Source: Gramella sp. Hel_I_59
GTDB taxonomy: Bacteria > Bacteroidota > Bacteroidia > Flavobacteriales > Flavobacteriaceae
Length of the DNA: 64,000 bases
Reading direction: 5' to 3'
NCBI RefSeq assembly: GCF_006714895.1
Contig: NZ_VFME01000001.1
Span: 620,001 to 684,000, forward strand
Position 1 is the stretch's first letter; the number at the start of each line of letters is the position of its first letter. Below, piece after piece: positions 41,968-50,443 of this stretch. The notes under the pieces are model-generated. The model saw only the letters and a program-made list of their open reading frames with translations. It did not search any database and was not told where the DNA came from. A program made the translations under genes and the position numbers.

Positions 41968-43992
41968 TTACCTCATCATATAAGCTCCCTTTTCAGCAGT
42001 TGCATGGAAAGGGATTTTTTTATTCTTGGCCGTCGCTTTCCATTTCCTGATCAAATAGGGATAATTACTTCCATCGGCTATGATCTGTTTCGGTTGAGAA
42101 TTCATTAATAATCTATCGAAATTTACCTTCGGTGAATTCCGAAGTAAAAGTACTTCAGGATGGATTTCCAGTTCTGGCAGATTGATGCTATCGCTTTGGA
42201 TATATAGCAAACCCTTCGGAGTCATATAAAAATCCTCTAACTGGGTTTTCTCAAGCTTCTTTATTTTCCGTTCCCTTATATAATCAATTAGTTCGGGTGC
42301 TTCGGGAGTGCTTGTAGCCACTACTAAATTCCTGTTGTTCTTAAAAGTGATCATACTTTCCTTGTAGCGATGCATGATCACAATTTCAGCTGAAGGATTC
42401 GAAAAATTATTAGCAATAAAACTAAGCTGAAGTATAATTAATCCTATAGCAAAGGCAATCAGGCTTCTGTAGTTTAATTTTTGCCAGATCATCATGATCC
42501 CAGCTAATAGTAAATAAAGAGCGATGGTTTGGAAAATACTAAAATCAATATTAGAAAAGACGAATGGTTTGATAGAAGCAATTTCCGTTACTGCCCAATT
42601 CATGACCGACAGCAGTTTGTTGAATAACCACACCAAAAAATCTGGTAACCATCCAACATATGCCAGTATTAGTACAAGAATTCCCGAGATAAGTAGAACG
42701 CCCAGAAAAGGTAGAATAAATAGATTGGTGAGCAGGAATAGACCGGGGAACTGATGGAAATAATAGATGCTAAGCGGCAGAACACCTATTTGTGCAGCAA
42801 TGCTAACCGAACTTAGTTTCCAGAAATAATCAAGAAACTTATTACTGATGTTTATTAAATTATAAAGTTTTGGTTGGATCAATAAAATACAAAATACCGC
42901 TAGATAACTCAGCTGAAAGCCTACCTGCAGAATATAATAAGGGTCAATGAGTAACAGGAAAAAGAATGATAAGGCAAGGCTATTAAAAGCTCCTGTTTTC
43001 CTCTTCAGGTTAAGACCAACTGCAAGGAAGCTAAACATGGTTACTGCTCTTACAACCGAGGGTTGCAGGCCTGTGAGCATCGCGAAACTCCATAGTAAAA
43101 CAATGCAAAGCAATAAACTTGACCATTCACCCGCTTTAAATCTTTTTAGAGGTTTCAAAAGCCAGTTCAGCATCAATAGAAGGATACCAATATGAAGTCC
43201 GCTTATTGCCAGAATATGCACAGCCCCCGCAGCAGCGTAATCCTTGTAAAGTTTGTCATTCAAATCGCTGCGTTGACCAAGAATTAATGCCTGGAAAACC
43301 GCAATTTCGTTTTGCGAAAAGTTATAACGACGAACATTCTCTATGAGTTTAGTGCGTAATGACCTGGAATAACTGTGTAAGCTATTATTAAAAGAAATAA
43401 CCTCTACTTCCGAATGGTTTATGTGCAATTGGCGGTGCATCTTCAAACCCTCCAGATAGTCCCGGTAACTAAACATAAATGGATTGGCTGGTAGTTTAAC
43501 TCGCTCGGTCGTAAAGGGGAGTAACAAAATATCTCCAGGCTTTAAACTATTAGGATCATTGATGTTCTTCTTGATGTTGAGAAGGATCTTTCCGGAAACT
43601 TGTTGAAATTCTTCTTTTTTTAGAAGCGATCTGGCTTCAATAATATACCTGGAATTAAACTGGTTCGGTTTTAATTCTTCGGAAACTTCAGCTTTAAGAA
43701 TATGACCTGCTTCAATATCGAAATTGGTATAATGTGAATTTATATTTTCCGGTTGCCTAAGCTGAACAGCGGTAAATCCCACACTTGCAACTAATAAAAA
43801 AGTGACTATTCCGAAGAAGATATCTGGAAAGATTAATTTCGAGCTTCTGTAATACGCAATGAAAAAGAGCAGGAGACAGCTAGTGGTAATTACCAAGCTT
43901 GATCGCAGTTCTGCGCTAAGACAGAAGCCTAGCAGTATGCCTGCTAACAGATACAGGCTAAGCCTTATAAATACGAATCCGGAACTTTTCAA
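41968..43992 (-). CDS. comEC: ComEC/Rec2-type DNA uptake channel protein
   Basis: 674 aa polytopic membrane protein that would move transforming DNA across the inner membrane. An N-terminal hydrophobic part and OB-like domain (DUF4131, about 45-190) lead to the competence domain (about 225-500), with the signature AGAVHILAISGLHIGILLLM. The C-terminus (about 540-674) corresponds to the metallo-beta-lactamase domain of longer ComEC proteins, but no HxHxDH metal motif is present. The domain is short and degenerate, so nuclease activity is unlikely. Ends 7 bp from the thioredoxin gene. Confidence 0.88.
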   Translation of the reverse strand: MKSSGFVFIRLSLYLLAGILLGFCLSAELRSSLVITTSCLLLFFIAYYRSSKLIFPDIFFGIVTFLLVASVGFTAVQLRQPENINSHYTNFDIEAGHILKAEVSEELKPNQFNSRYIIEARSLLKKEEFQQVSGKILLNIKKNINDPNSLKPGDILLLPFTTERVKLPANPFMFSYRDYLEGLKMHRQLHINHSEVEVISFNNSLHSYSRSLRTKLIENVRRYNFSQNEIAVFQALILGQRSDLNDKLYKDYAAAGAVHILAISGLHIGILLLMLNWLLKPLKRFKAGEWSSLLLCIVLLWSFAMLTGLQPSVVRAVTMFSFLAVGLNLKRKTGAFNSLALSFFFLLLIDPYYILQVGFQLSYLAVFCILLIQPKLYNLINISNKFLDYFWKLSSVSIAAQIGVLPLSIYYFHQFPGLFLLTNLFILPFLGVLLISGILVLILAYVGWLPDFLVWLFNKLLSVMNWAVTEIASIKPFVFSNIDFSIFQTIALYLLLAGIMMIWQKLNYRSLIAFAIGLIILQLSFIANNFSNPSAEIVIMHRYKESMITFKNNRNLVVATSTPEAPELIDYIRERKIKKLEKTQLEDFYMTPKGLLYIQSDSINLPELEIHPEVLLLRNSPKVNFDRLLMNSQPKQIIADGSNYPYLIRKWKATAKNKKIPFHATAEKGAYMMR

Positions 43993-44027
43993 GCAATAGA
44001 ATTAATCGCCTGAAAGTAATTAATTTT

Positions 44028-44585
44028 TTAAATCACGCGACGTGCCATCACAAAATTATCTTTCCAGTAAGTTTCTGATAATGAAGAGATAATCACGCCC
44101 CTTGAAGTAGAAGAATGAATGAAATAAATGTTGTCTCGGTCGGTTTGCACAACCAAACCAACATGATTTATGACCTTTTTGTTCTTATTAGTTTCAAAAA
44201 AAAGCAGGTCACCCGTACTAACTTCCTTTAAATACAATCTTTTTCCCTTCAGAGACATCGCCCGGGAAGTTCTGGGTAGTGATAAGCCTTCTTCCAGAAA
44301 ACTTACATAGACCAGTCCTGAACAGTCCATACCTTTTTTGGTCGTACCACCAAATTTATACCTGGTGCCTTCAAAACCTTTAGCATGTTTTACGATCTTC
44401 TCAGCCACTCTAACATCAGCTTTAGGCTCAACAGCATCTTCCAGCCTTTCCAGCTTCTTTTCGCTTCTTGAAACCCTGGATTGTGCTTCTTTAGTGGTGA
44501 TCACCCTTGATCTGCTTCCGCAGGAGCTAAGGGTAGCAATCAACATACAGGCAATGATTACTTTTAGAAGTATCGATGTCTTCAT
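44028..44585 (-). CDS. NlpC/P60 lipoprotein peptidase
   Basis: 185 aa. Signal MKTSILLKVIIACMLIATLS followed by SCGS, a good lipobox. After a charged linker (about 30-70) comes an NlpC/P60 domain: YKFGGTTKKGMDCSGLVYVS contains the nucleophile Cys, NHVGLVV the general-base His and YFIHSSTSRG the third polar residue. It should cleave peptide stems of peptidoglycan from an outer-membrane anchor. Only 3 bp separate it from lpxB upstream; comEC follows after 35 bp. Confidence 0.93.
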   Translation of the reverse strand: MKTSILLKVIIACMLIATLSSCGSRSRVITTKEAQSRVSRSEKKLERLEDAVEPKADVRVAEKIVKHAKGFEGTRYKFGGTTKKGMDCSGLVYVSFLEEGLSLPRTSRAMSLKGKRLYLKEVSTGDLLFFETNKNKKVINHVGLVVQTDRDNIYFIHSSTSRGVIISSLSETYWKDNFVMARRVI

Positions 44586-44588
44586 AGA

Positions 44589-45698
44589 TTATAAATTTTC
44601 CATGATAAGTTTCGCTGTATTTTTACTGGCACCAGCTCCACCAAGCTTTAATTCAAGTTCGTGGTACTCACTAAAAATCTCTTCACGTTTTTTATCCTGA
44701 AGTATCTTGGTAAGTTCTTTTTTCAAATTTTCAGTATTGAGTTCACTTTGAATTAACTCTTTCACAACCTCGCGATCCATGATCAAATTGACTAATGAGA
44801 TATAATCCAAATTAATGATACGTTTGGCTATATGATAGGAGACATAACTCCCTTTGTAACATACTACTTCAGGCACCTTAAAAAGTGCGGTTTCCAGGGT
44901 TGCAGTTCCAGAGGTCACTAAAGCTGCATGCGCAAGACTCAGCACATCGTAAGTTTTATTCATGATAAGACTTACATTCTTTCTGCTGGTAAATTCCTGG
45001 TAAAATTCACTGTCCTGGCTTGGTGCACCAGCGATTACAAATTGATAATCTTCAAAATGATCTGTAACGCTAAGCATGATACTCAGCATTTTTTCAATTT
45101 CCTGTTTTCTGCTTCCGGGTAATAGCGCAATTATAGGCTTGTCGCCTAAATTATGTTCTTTTCTGAATTGTTCTGGTTGAGGAGGTTGCCTGTCCTGTAT
45201 GGCATCCAACAGTGGGTGACCTACAAATTCTACCGGGAAGTTATATTTTTCCTCGTAAAATTGCTTCTCAAAAGGCAGAATCACGTACATATGATCAACG
45301 TCTCTTTTGATCTTTTTAATTCGGTTTTCTTTCCATGCCCAGATTTGTGGAGAAATATAATAGTGGTTCCGGTATCCTTGCTTCTTAGCCCATTCGGCAA
45401 TACGCATGTTGAATCCCGGATAATCGATATAAATGATCACATCGGGTTCATAATTTTTAATATCTTCTTTGCATAATTTGATATTACTGAAGATGGTACG
45501 AAGGTTCATAATAACTTCAGCAAAACCCATAAAGGCTAGTTCGCGATAATGTTTTACCATTTTGCCACCCTGAGCCTGCATGAGATCACCACCCCAGAAT
45601 CTGAAATCTGCCTCAGGATCCTCTTCCTTGAGAGCTTTCATTAAATTTGATGCGTGCAGGTCTCCGGAAGCTTCTCCGGCTATTATATAATACTTCAT
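44589..45698 (-). CDS. lpxB: Lipid-A-disaccharide synthase
   Basis: 369 aa GT19 enzyme that joins UDP-diacylglucosamine and lipid X at the inner membrane. MKYYIIAGEASGDLHASNLM at the start, FMGFAEV, YIDYPGFNMRIAEWAKKQGY, ALLPGSRKQEIEKML and the sugar-binding SGTATLETALFKVPEVVCYK are all typical. Its ATG overlaps the stop of the small membrane-protein gene by 4 bp. Sits in an operon surE - small membrane protein - lpxB - NlpC/P60. Confidence 0.96.
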   Translation of the reverse strand: MKYYIIAGEASGDLHASNLMKALKEEDPEADFRFWGGDLMQAQGGKMVKHYRELAFMGFAEVIMNLRTIFSNIKLCKEDIKNYEPDVIIYIDYPGFNMRIAEWAKKQGYRNHYYISPQIWAWKENRIKKIKRDVDHMYVILPFEKQFYEEKYNFPVEFVGHPLLDAIQDRQPPQPEQFRKEHNLGDKPIIALLPGSRKQEIEKMLSIMLSVTDHFEDYQFVIAGAPSQDSEFYQEFTSRKNVSLIMNKTYDVLSLAHAALVTSGTATLETALFKVPEVVCYKGSYVSYHIAKRIINLDYISLVNLIMDREVVKELIQSELNTENLKKELTKILQDKKREEIFSEYHELELKLGGAGASKNTAKLIMENL

Positions 45699-45979
45699 AA
45701 CACGAATTTGTAAATCGCTACAGCGACTGCTACAGTGATAGTTGCTAACAGTACTCCGCGTGCATGATAATTCTGCTTCTTCCTTAGAAATATATAAAAT
45801 GGAAGGAAATTGAGAATAGCACCTAAAGCAATGACCTTTCCAAGGTAATCGTTAGCCACAGCATCGGCTAGGGTAGCATCGATCCCGGCATTGGAGAATA
45901 ATCCTGTATATACCAGGACACCGGCAATGTTGGCAGCCAGCCCGGTGATAAAGCCTGTTAGAATATTCTGTTTAATCAT
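45695..45979 (-). CDS. Small membrane protein between surE and lpxB
   Basis: 94 aa with about three hydrophobic segments: ILTGFITGLAANIAGVLVYT, VIALGAILNFLPFYIFL and GVLLATITVAVAVAIYKFVL, and a basic loop RKKQNYHARG. It overlaps surE by 8 bp and lpxB by 4 bp, so all three are coupled in translation. I do not recognise the family. Position suggests a role near lipid A or membrane maintenance, but that is a guess. Confidence 0.8.
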   Translation of the reverse strand: MIKQNILTGFITGLAANIAGVLVYTGLFSNAGIDATLADAVANDYLGKVIALGAILNFLPFYIFLRKKQNYHARGVLLATITVAVAVAIYKFVL

Positions 45980-46754
45980 TAAACTCCCAGTTATTCAGTT
46001 CTTTTAGGAAATGGTGTGCAGTAAGATCGAATTGTACAGGAACTATGGAAACATATCCATCTGCCAGCGCCTGTTCATCTGTATCCTTACCTTCGTCTTT
46101 ATTTACAAAGGTTCCGGTTAGCCAGTAATAATCGCGGCCCTGCGGACTCCTTCTTTTATCGAACTCCTCTTCCCAGTGTGCATTGGCCTGTCTACATACC
46201 TTCATGCCTTTAATTTCTCCAGAAGCAAGTTTGGGAATATTCACATTAAGAACAACCCCTTCTGGAAGTCCATTCTTCAGCGTATTCCTAACGATCGCTT
46301 TTACATATTTCCTGGCAGGCTCAAAGTCGGCATTTAGCGAATAATCCAGTAGTGAAAAGCCAATTGCCGGGATTCCTTCGATTCCAGCTTCTACAGCAGC
46401 ACTCATCGTACCTGAGTAAATAACATTGATGGAACTGTTGGAACCATGATTGATGCCGCTTACGCAAAGATCTGGCTTGCGGTCGAGGATCTCCTGGGTA
46501 GCTATCTTCACGCAGTCTGCCGGGGTTCCCGAACAGCTGTATTCTTTATGTTTGTAAGATTCCTTGATAGTGACCTGTTCGCAAAATAAGGTGTCGCTAA
46601 TTGTAATGGCGTGACCCATTCCACTTTGAGGGCTATCTGGAGCGACCACCACCACGTCACCAATTTCCTTCATTACTTCGATAAGAGTTCGAATTCCGGG
46701 AGCGGTGATTCCATCGTCATTAGTAACCAGAATCAGTGGTTTCTTCTTGTTCAT
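45972..46754 (-). CDS. surE: 5'/3'-nucleotidase SurE
   Basis: 260 aa metal-dependent nucleotidase, used in stationary-phase survival. Acidic metal motif LVTNDDGITAPGI at the start, APDSPQSGMGHAIT, and the SurE signature SGINHGSNSSINVIYSGTMS in the middle. First gene of the surE-lpxB operon. A 127-bp intergenic region separates it from the divergent prc-type gene. Confidence 0.96.
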   Translation of the reverse strand: MNKKKPLILVTNDDGITAPGIRTLIEVMKEIGDVVVVAPDSPQSGMGHAITISDTLFCEQVTIKESYKHKEYSCSGTPADCVKIATQEILDRKPDLCVSGINHGSNSSINVIYSGTMSAAVEAGIEGIPAIGFSLLDYSLNADFEPARKYVKAIVRNTLKNGLPEGVVLNVNIPKLASGEIKGMKVCRQANAHWEEEFDKRRSPQGRDYYWLTGTFVNKDEGKDTDEQALADGYVSIVPVQFDLTAHHFLKELNNWEFND

Positions 46755-46881
46755 GCAGTTTTATTTGGTTTAGCTAAAATAAGAATTTAAATAAGGAAAC
46801 GTTATATTAGTGGTTTGACAAATTAGTCGGTTTCTAAGTGTCTGTTGGCATAGTTTTTACTGTACTAGATGTAACCACGCG

Positions 46882-49056
46882 ATGACGAAATTAAAAAGAA
46901 TTATGAAAAGGAATTTTAAATTACTGGCGGTCATGGTCTTCATGGCAGCTGCGTCCTGTAGTTTTACAACTAAGACTTTTGACGATCCAGATAAAGATAA
47001 ATTATTGATAGACCTAATCACTTATGTTCTTAACCAGGGACACTATGATGCCAAGGAAATCAATGATGAGTTTTCGGCAAATGTATACGAGGATTACCTT
47101 GAAGGAATGGATCCTTCAAAAAGATTTTTCTACAAAGAGGATATTGAAGACTTCAGTTCTTTTAAAGATCAGATCGACGATCAAATAAAGGGCAAAAATA
47201 TTGAGTTTTTTAATCTTACCTACGGAAGGCTTCAGCAGAGAATGGAAGAGGCGAGATCTATCTACAAGGATATACTTGGCGAGCCATTTGACTTTTCTGA
47301 AAATGATAAGATCGATACAGATTATGATAACCTGAAGTATGTTTCTTCAAAAGCTGAATTAACCAAAAGATGGAAAGAGCAGCTGAAATTCAATACATTG
47401 ATCACTTATCATGATCTAAAGGAGGATGAAGTGACCAAGAAGGAAGCAGATGATACATATGAAGTAAAATCTGATACTGAACTGGAAAAAGAAGCTAGGG
47501 AATCTACGCTTTCCAACATGGAACGATATTATGACTTTACTGATGATCTTGAAAGAGAAGATTATTTTTCAGTATACATCAATGCCATCGTGGAAGAATT
47601 CGATCCACATACCTTCTATTTCGCACCACAGGAAAAGGACAGGTTCGATATAGCCATGTCTGGTAAACTGGAAGGAATTGGAGCAAGATTGGTAAAAGAC
47701 AGTGATAATATTACAATTACTGAAGTGATCTCTGGAGGTCCAGCCTGGAGAAGTGATGAGATTACTGAAGGTGATGTGATCCTGAAAGTGAAGCAGGAAG
47801 ATGAGAAAGATGCAGTGAGTATCGTAGGAATGAGACTGGATGATGCAGTGGACCTTATTAAGGGCCCTAAAGACACCAAAGTAACGCTTACAGTGCGTAA
47901 AAAAGTGATGGGAAATATCGAAGATGTAGTTTTGGTTAGAGATGTGATCGAGATCGAAGAAACGTACGCTAAAACTTCTATGGTGAAGAAAGACGGGAAG
48001 AACTTCGGAATCATTAATCTGCCGAAATTCTATTTCGATATGGAAGATTACAATAGCAGGAATGCTGCTTCAGATATCAAGGAAGATATTATTAGATTGA
48101 AACAGGAGGGAATGGAAGGTCTGGTTCTTGACCTTAGAAATAATGGTGGTGGTTCACTAAAAACCGTAGTGGATATCGCTGGGATGTTTATTGAGGAAGG
48201 ACCAATTGTTCAGGTGAAATCTAACGGACAGAGAAAAGAAGTGCTTAAGGATGAAGATCCTCAGGTTTTATGGGATGGTCCATTAGTAATCCTGGTAAAC
48301 GAACTTTCAGCCTCAGCTTCAGAAATTCTGGCTGCTGCAATGCAGGATTATAAACGAGCTATTATTATTGGAAGTAAGCAAACCTATGGTAAAGGAACAG
48401 TGCAAAACGTGATCGACCTAAATAGATGGTTAAGAAATAATGAAATGGGCGATATGGGAGCTCTTAAGATCACTACACAGAAGTTCTATCGTGTTAATGG
48501 TGGTTCTACCCAACTGGAAGGTGTGAAGAGTGATGTCGTGGTTCCAGATCGTTACAGCTTTGTAGATATAGGTGAAAAAGATCAGGAAAACCCATTACCC
48601 TGGGATAAGATCGATGCGGCAGATTACGATATCTGGGATGGTTATGTTGGATACGATGAAGCAATCGCGGCCAGTAAGGAACGAATGAGTTCTAATACTC
48701 AGTTGAAGATGATCGAGGAGAATGCGAAATGGGTGAAGACTCAGAGTGATGAAAGCAGTTATCCATTAAATTATTCTGAATATGCTGCGCAAGCTGCGGA
48801 AGATAAAGAGATGGCTAAGCAGTTTGAATCTATCAGAGATTATAAAACGAATCTGACTTATAACTCGTTACCTTTTGAAGAGCAACTGTTCGCTACAGAT
48901 ACTATTCTGAAGGAAAAGAGATTGAGATGGCATGAAAGCCTTAGTAAAGATGTTTATATCGAGGAAGCTGTGAATGTACTTTCAGATATGAAAATGAACA
49001 ACATTACCAGAAATAAAATGGCGGGTGTTGATAAAAATCAGAAAGTAAAAAGCTAA
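46882..49056 (+). CDS. C-terminal processing (tail-specific) protease, Prc-like
   Basis: 724 aa; the true start may be the second ATG (46903), giving a tidy lipoprotein signal MKRNFKLLAVMVFMAAASCS. An N-terminal helical domain (about 30-225) is followed by PDZ (about 230-330, KLEGIGARLVKDSDNITITE), the S41 domain (about 350-560) and a C-terminal DUF3340-like helical domain (about 600-715). The catalytic pair is S478 (SASASEIL) and K504 (YGKGTVQ), numbered from the first ATG. It cleaves proteins from the C-terminus in the periplasm and usually regulates peptidoglycan hydrolases. Followed by a terminator. Confidence 0.94.
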   Translation: MTKLKRIMKRNFKLLAVMVFMAAASCSFTTKTFDDPDKDKLLIDLITYVLNQGHYDAKEINDEFSANVYEDYLEGMDPSKRFFYKEDIEDFSSFKDQIDDQIKGKNIEFFNLTYGRLQQRMEEARSIYKDILGEPFDFSENDKIDTDYDNLKYVSSKAELTKRWKEQLKFNTLITYHDLKEDEVTKKEADDTYEVKSDTELEKEARESTLSNMERYYDFTDDLEREDYFSVYINAIVEEFDPHTFYFAPQEKDRFDIAMSGKLEGIGARLVKDSDNITITEVISGGPAWRSDEITEGDVILKVKQEDEKDAVSIVGMRLDDAVDLIKGPKDTKVTLTVRKKVMGNIEDVVLVRDVIEIEETYAKTSMVKKDGKNFGIINLPKFYFDMEDYNSRNAASDIKEDIIRLKQEGMEGLVLDLRNNGGGSLKTVVDIAGMFIEEGPIVQVKSNGQRKEVLKDEDPQVLWDGPLVILVNELSASASEILAAAMQDYKRAIIIGSKQTYGKGTVQNVIDLNRWLRNNEMGDMGALKITTQKFYRVNGGSTQLEGVKSDVVVPDRYSFVDIGEKDQENPLPWDKIDAADYDIWDGYVGYDEAIAASKERMSSNTQLKMIEENAKWVKTQSDESSYPLNYSEYAAQAAEDKEMAKQFESIRDYKTNLTYNSLPFEEQLFATDTILKEKRLRWHESLSKDVYIEEAVNVLSDMKMNNITRNKMAGVDKNQKVKS

Positions 49057-49073
49057 AACAAAGCACCAAATAC

Positions 49074-49100
49074 AACCCGGGAGTAATTCCGGGTTTTTTT
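49074..49100 (+). terminator. Terminator of the Prc-like gene
   Basis: AACCCGG (49074-49080), 8-nt loop, CCGGGTT (49089-49095), then T run. Confidence 0.85.
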
Positions 49101-49118
49101 ATGCGCAATACTGAAATT

Positions 49119-49196
49119 ATGAAACGTAAATATATCTACCCATTTATCATCCTTCTAATAGCAGCGATCCTGCTAATGACAGAGCAGTGCTCTTAA
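49119..49196 (+). CDS. Possible 25-aa membrane peptide
   Basis: ATG 49119 to TAA 49194-49196: a basic start (MKRKYIYP) and a hydrophobic helix FIILLIAAILLM, ending TEQCS. An ATG at 49101 would add six residues. The stop overlaps the stop of rodA by 4 bp (TTAA), like two other convergent pairs in the window. It lies just after a terminator and no promoter is seen, so it may be chance. Confidence 0.3.
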   Translation: MKRKYIYPFIILLIAAILLMTEQCS

Positions 49197-50443
49197 TAAG
49201 ACAGTCTATCGCTATCGAGTTTGATAAATATAAACAGCAGTATAGTGAATCCCCAAAGGCCTGAGCCACCATAACTAAAGAATGGCAATGGAATACCAAC
49301 TGTTGGAAAAATACCTATCACCATTCCTATATTTACCAGGAAGTGAATGAATAGAATACCAATGACAGAGTAGCCGTAAATCCGGTAGAATTGATCTCTT
49401 TGTCTTTCGGCTAAAACTATAAGTCTTAACAATAAGCCCACAAACAGGAATACAACCATTGCGCTACCTAAGAAGCCCCATTCTTCTCCAACTGTACTGA
49501 AAATATAATCTGTATGTTGCTCTGGTACAAAATGTCCTTTTGTTTGAGTTCCTTCAGTCCAGCCTTTGCCAAACCATCCTCCACTACCAATCGCGATCTC
49601 ACTCTGGTTGGTGTTATAACCAATTCCCCTTGAATCGACTTCTTTTCCAAGAACAATGTTGAAACGATCCCGGTGACGCTGTTCAAAAACATTCTCGAAA
49701 ATATAATTTACTGAAAAGCTCAACGCGATGGATATAATCGCAAAAACGCTGATCAGGATTTTTCCCGGGCCCTTTCGGGACTTCAGAAAGAACATCACTA
49801 AGGCAATCACGGCTACTACTACACTTACCCAGATGGGACCTATAATTAGCGTTAAAATGAATACTGCGACCGCCGAGAGTCCGGTTATAAGATAAAAGCC
49901 AGAAAGACCTTCACGATATAACGGGAAAAAGAAAGCAGCGTAAACCAGGGCACTTCCTGGATCTGGCTGAGGTACGATTAGAATTGCAGGAATTGCGATA
50001 ATAATAAAAGCCTTGACCTGGTGATCCAGTCTTTTAATATTGGTTTGAATATCACTAAGATATTTCGCCAGGGCAAGGGCGGTTGCAAATTTGGCAAATT
50101 CAGATGGTTGCAGTCCAAAGCTTCCAAAGGAATACCAGGAGGTTGCTCCTGAAATTGTTTTACCGAAGACAAAGAGCCCGGCCAGTGAGAGAAGCGATAC
50201 TAAATATATAATACTCGAAAAGCGCTGGTAGAATTTCGCTTCTATAGATAAAATGATAATGACGAGAAATATGCTAAGACCAACGAACAGAGCCTGTTTT
50301 CCATAAGGCTGTTCAAGGTCAAAAAAAGAACCGCTGGTTGATCCCAATGAAGCAGAGTAGATATTGGCCCAACCAAAAAGTATAAGTGCTAAATAGATTA
50401 AGATACTTATCCAGTCAAAACTGGCTCCATTGCTTCTCGCCAT
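49193..50443 (-). CDS. rodA: Rod shape-determining protein RodA (SEDS glycosyltransferase)
   Basis: 416 aa, about ten membrane segments. SEDS peptidoglycan polymerase of the elongasome. SEDS landmarks: FGLQPSEFAKFATALALAKY, VPQPDPGSALVYAAFF, the late loop HTDYIFSTVGEEWGFLG and the end GIPLPFFSYGGSGLWGF. Its ATG lies immediately after the stop of mrdA (no spacer), consistent with a PBP2-RodA pair made together. Last gene of the mre operon. Confidence 0.96.
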   Translation of the reverse strand: MARSNGASFDWISILIYLALILFGWANIYSASLGSTSGSFFDLEQPYGKQALFVGLSIFLVIIILSIEAKFYQRFSSIIYLVSLLSLAGLFVFGKTISGATSWYSFGSFGLQPSEFAKFATALALAKYLSDIQTNIKRLDHQVKAFIIIAIPAILIVPQPDPGSALVYAAFFFPLYREGLSGFYLITGLSAVAVFILTLIIGPIWVSVVVAVIALVMFFLKSRKGPGKILISVFAIISIALSFSVNYIFENVFEQRHRDRFNIVLGKEVDSRGIGYNTNQSEIAIGSGGWFGKGWTEGTQTKGHFVPEQHTDYIFSTVGEEWGFLGSAMVVFLFVGLLLRLIVLAERQRDQFYRIYGYSVIGILFIHFLVNIGMVIGIFPTVGIPLPFFSYGGSGLWGFTILLFIFIKLDSDRLSY

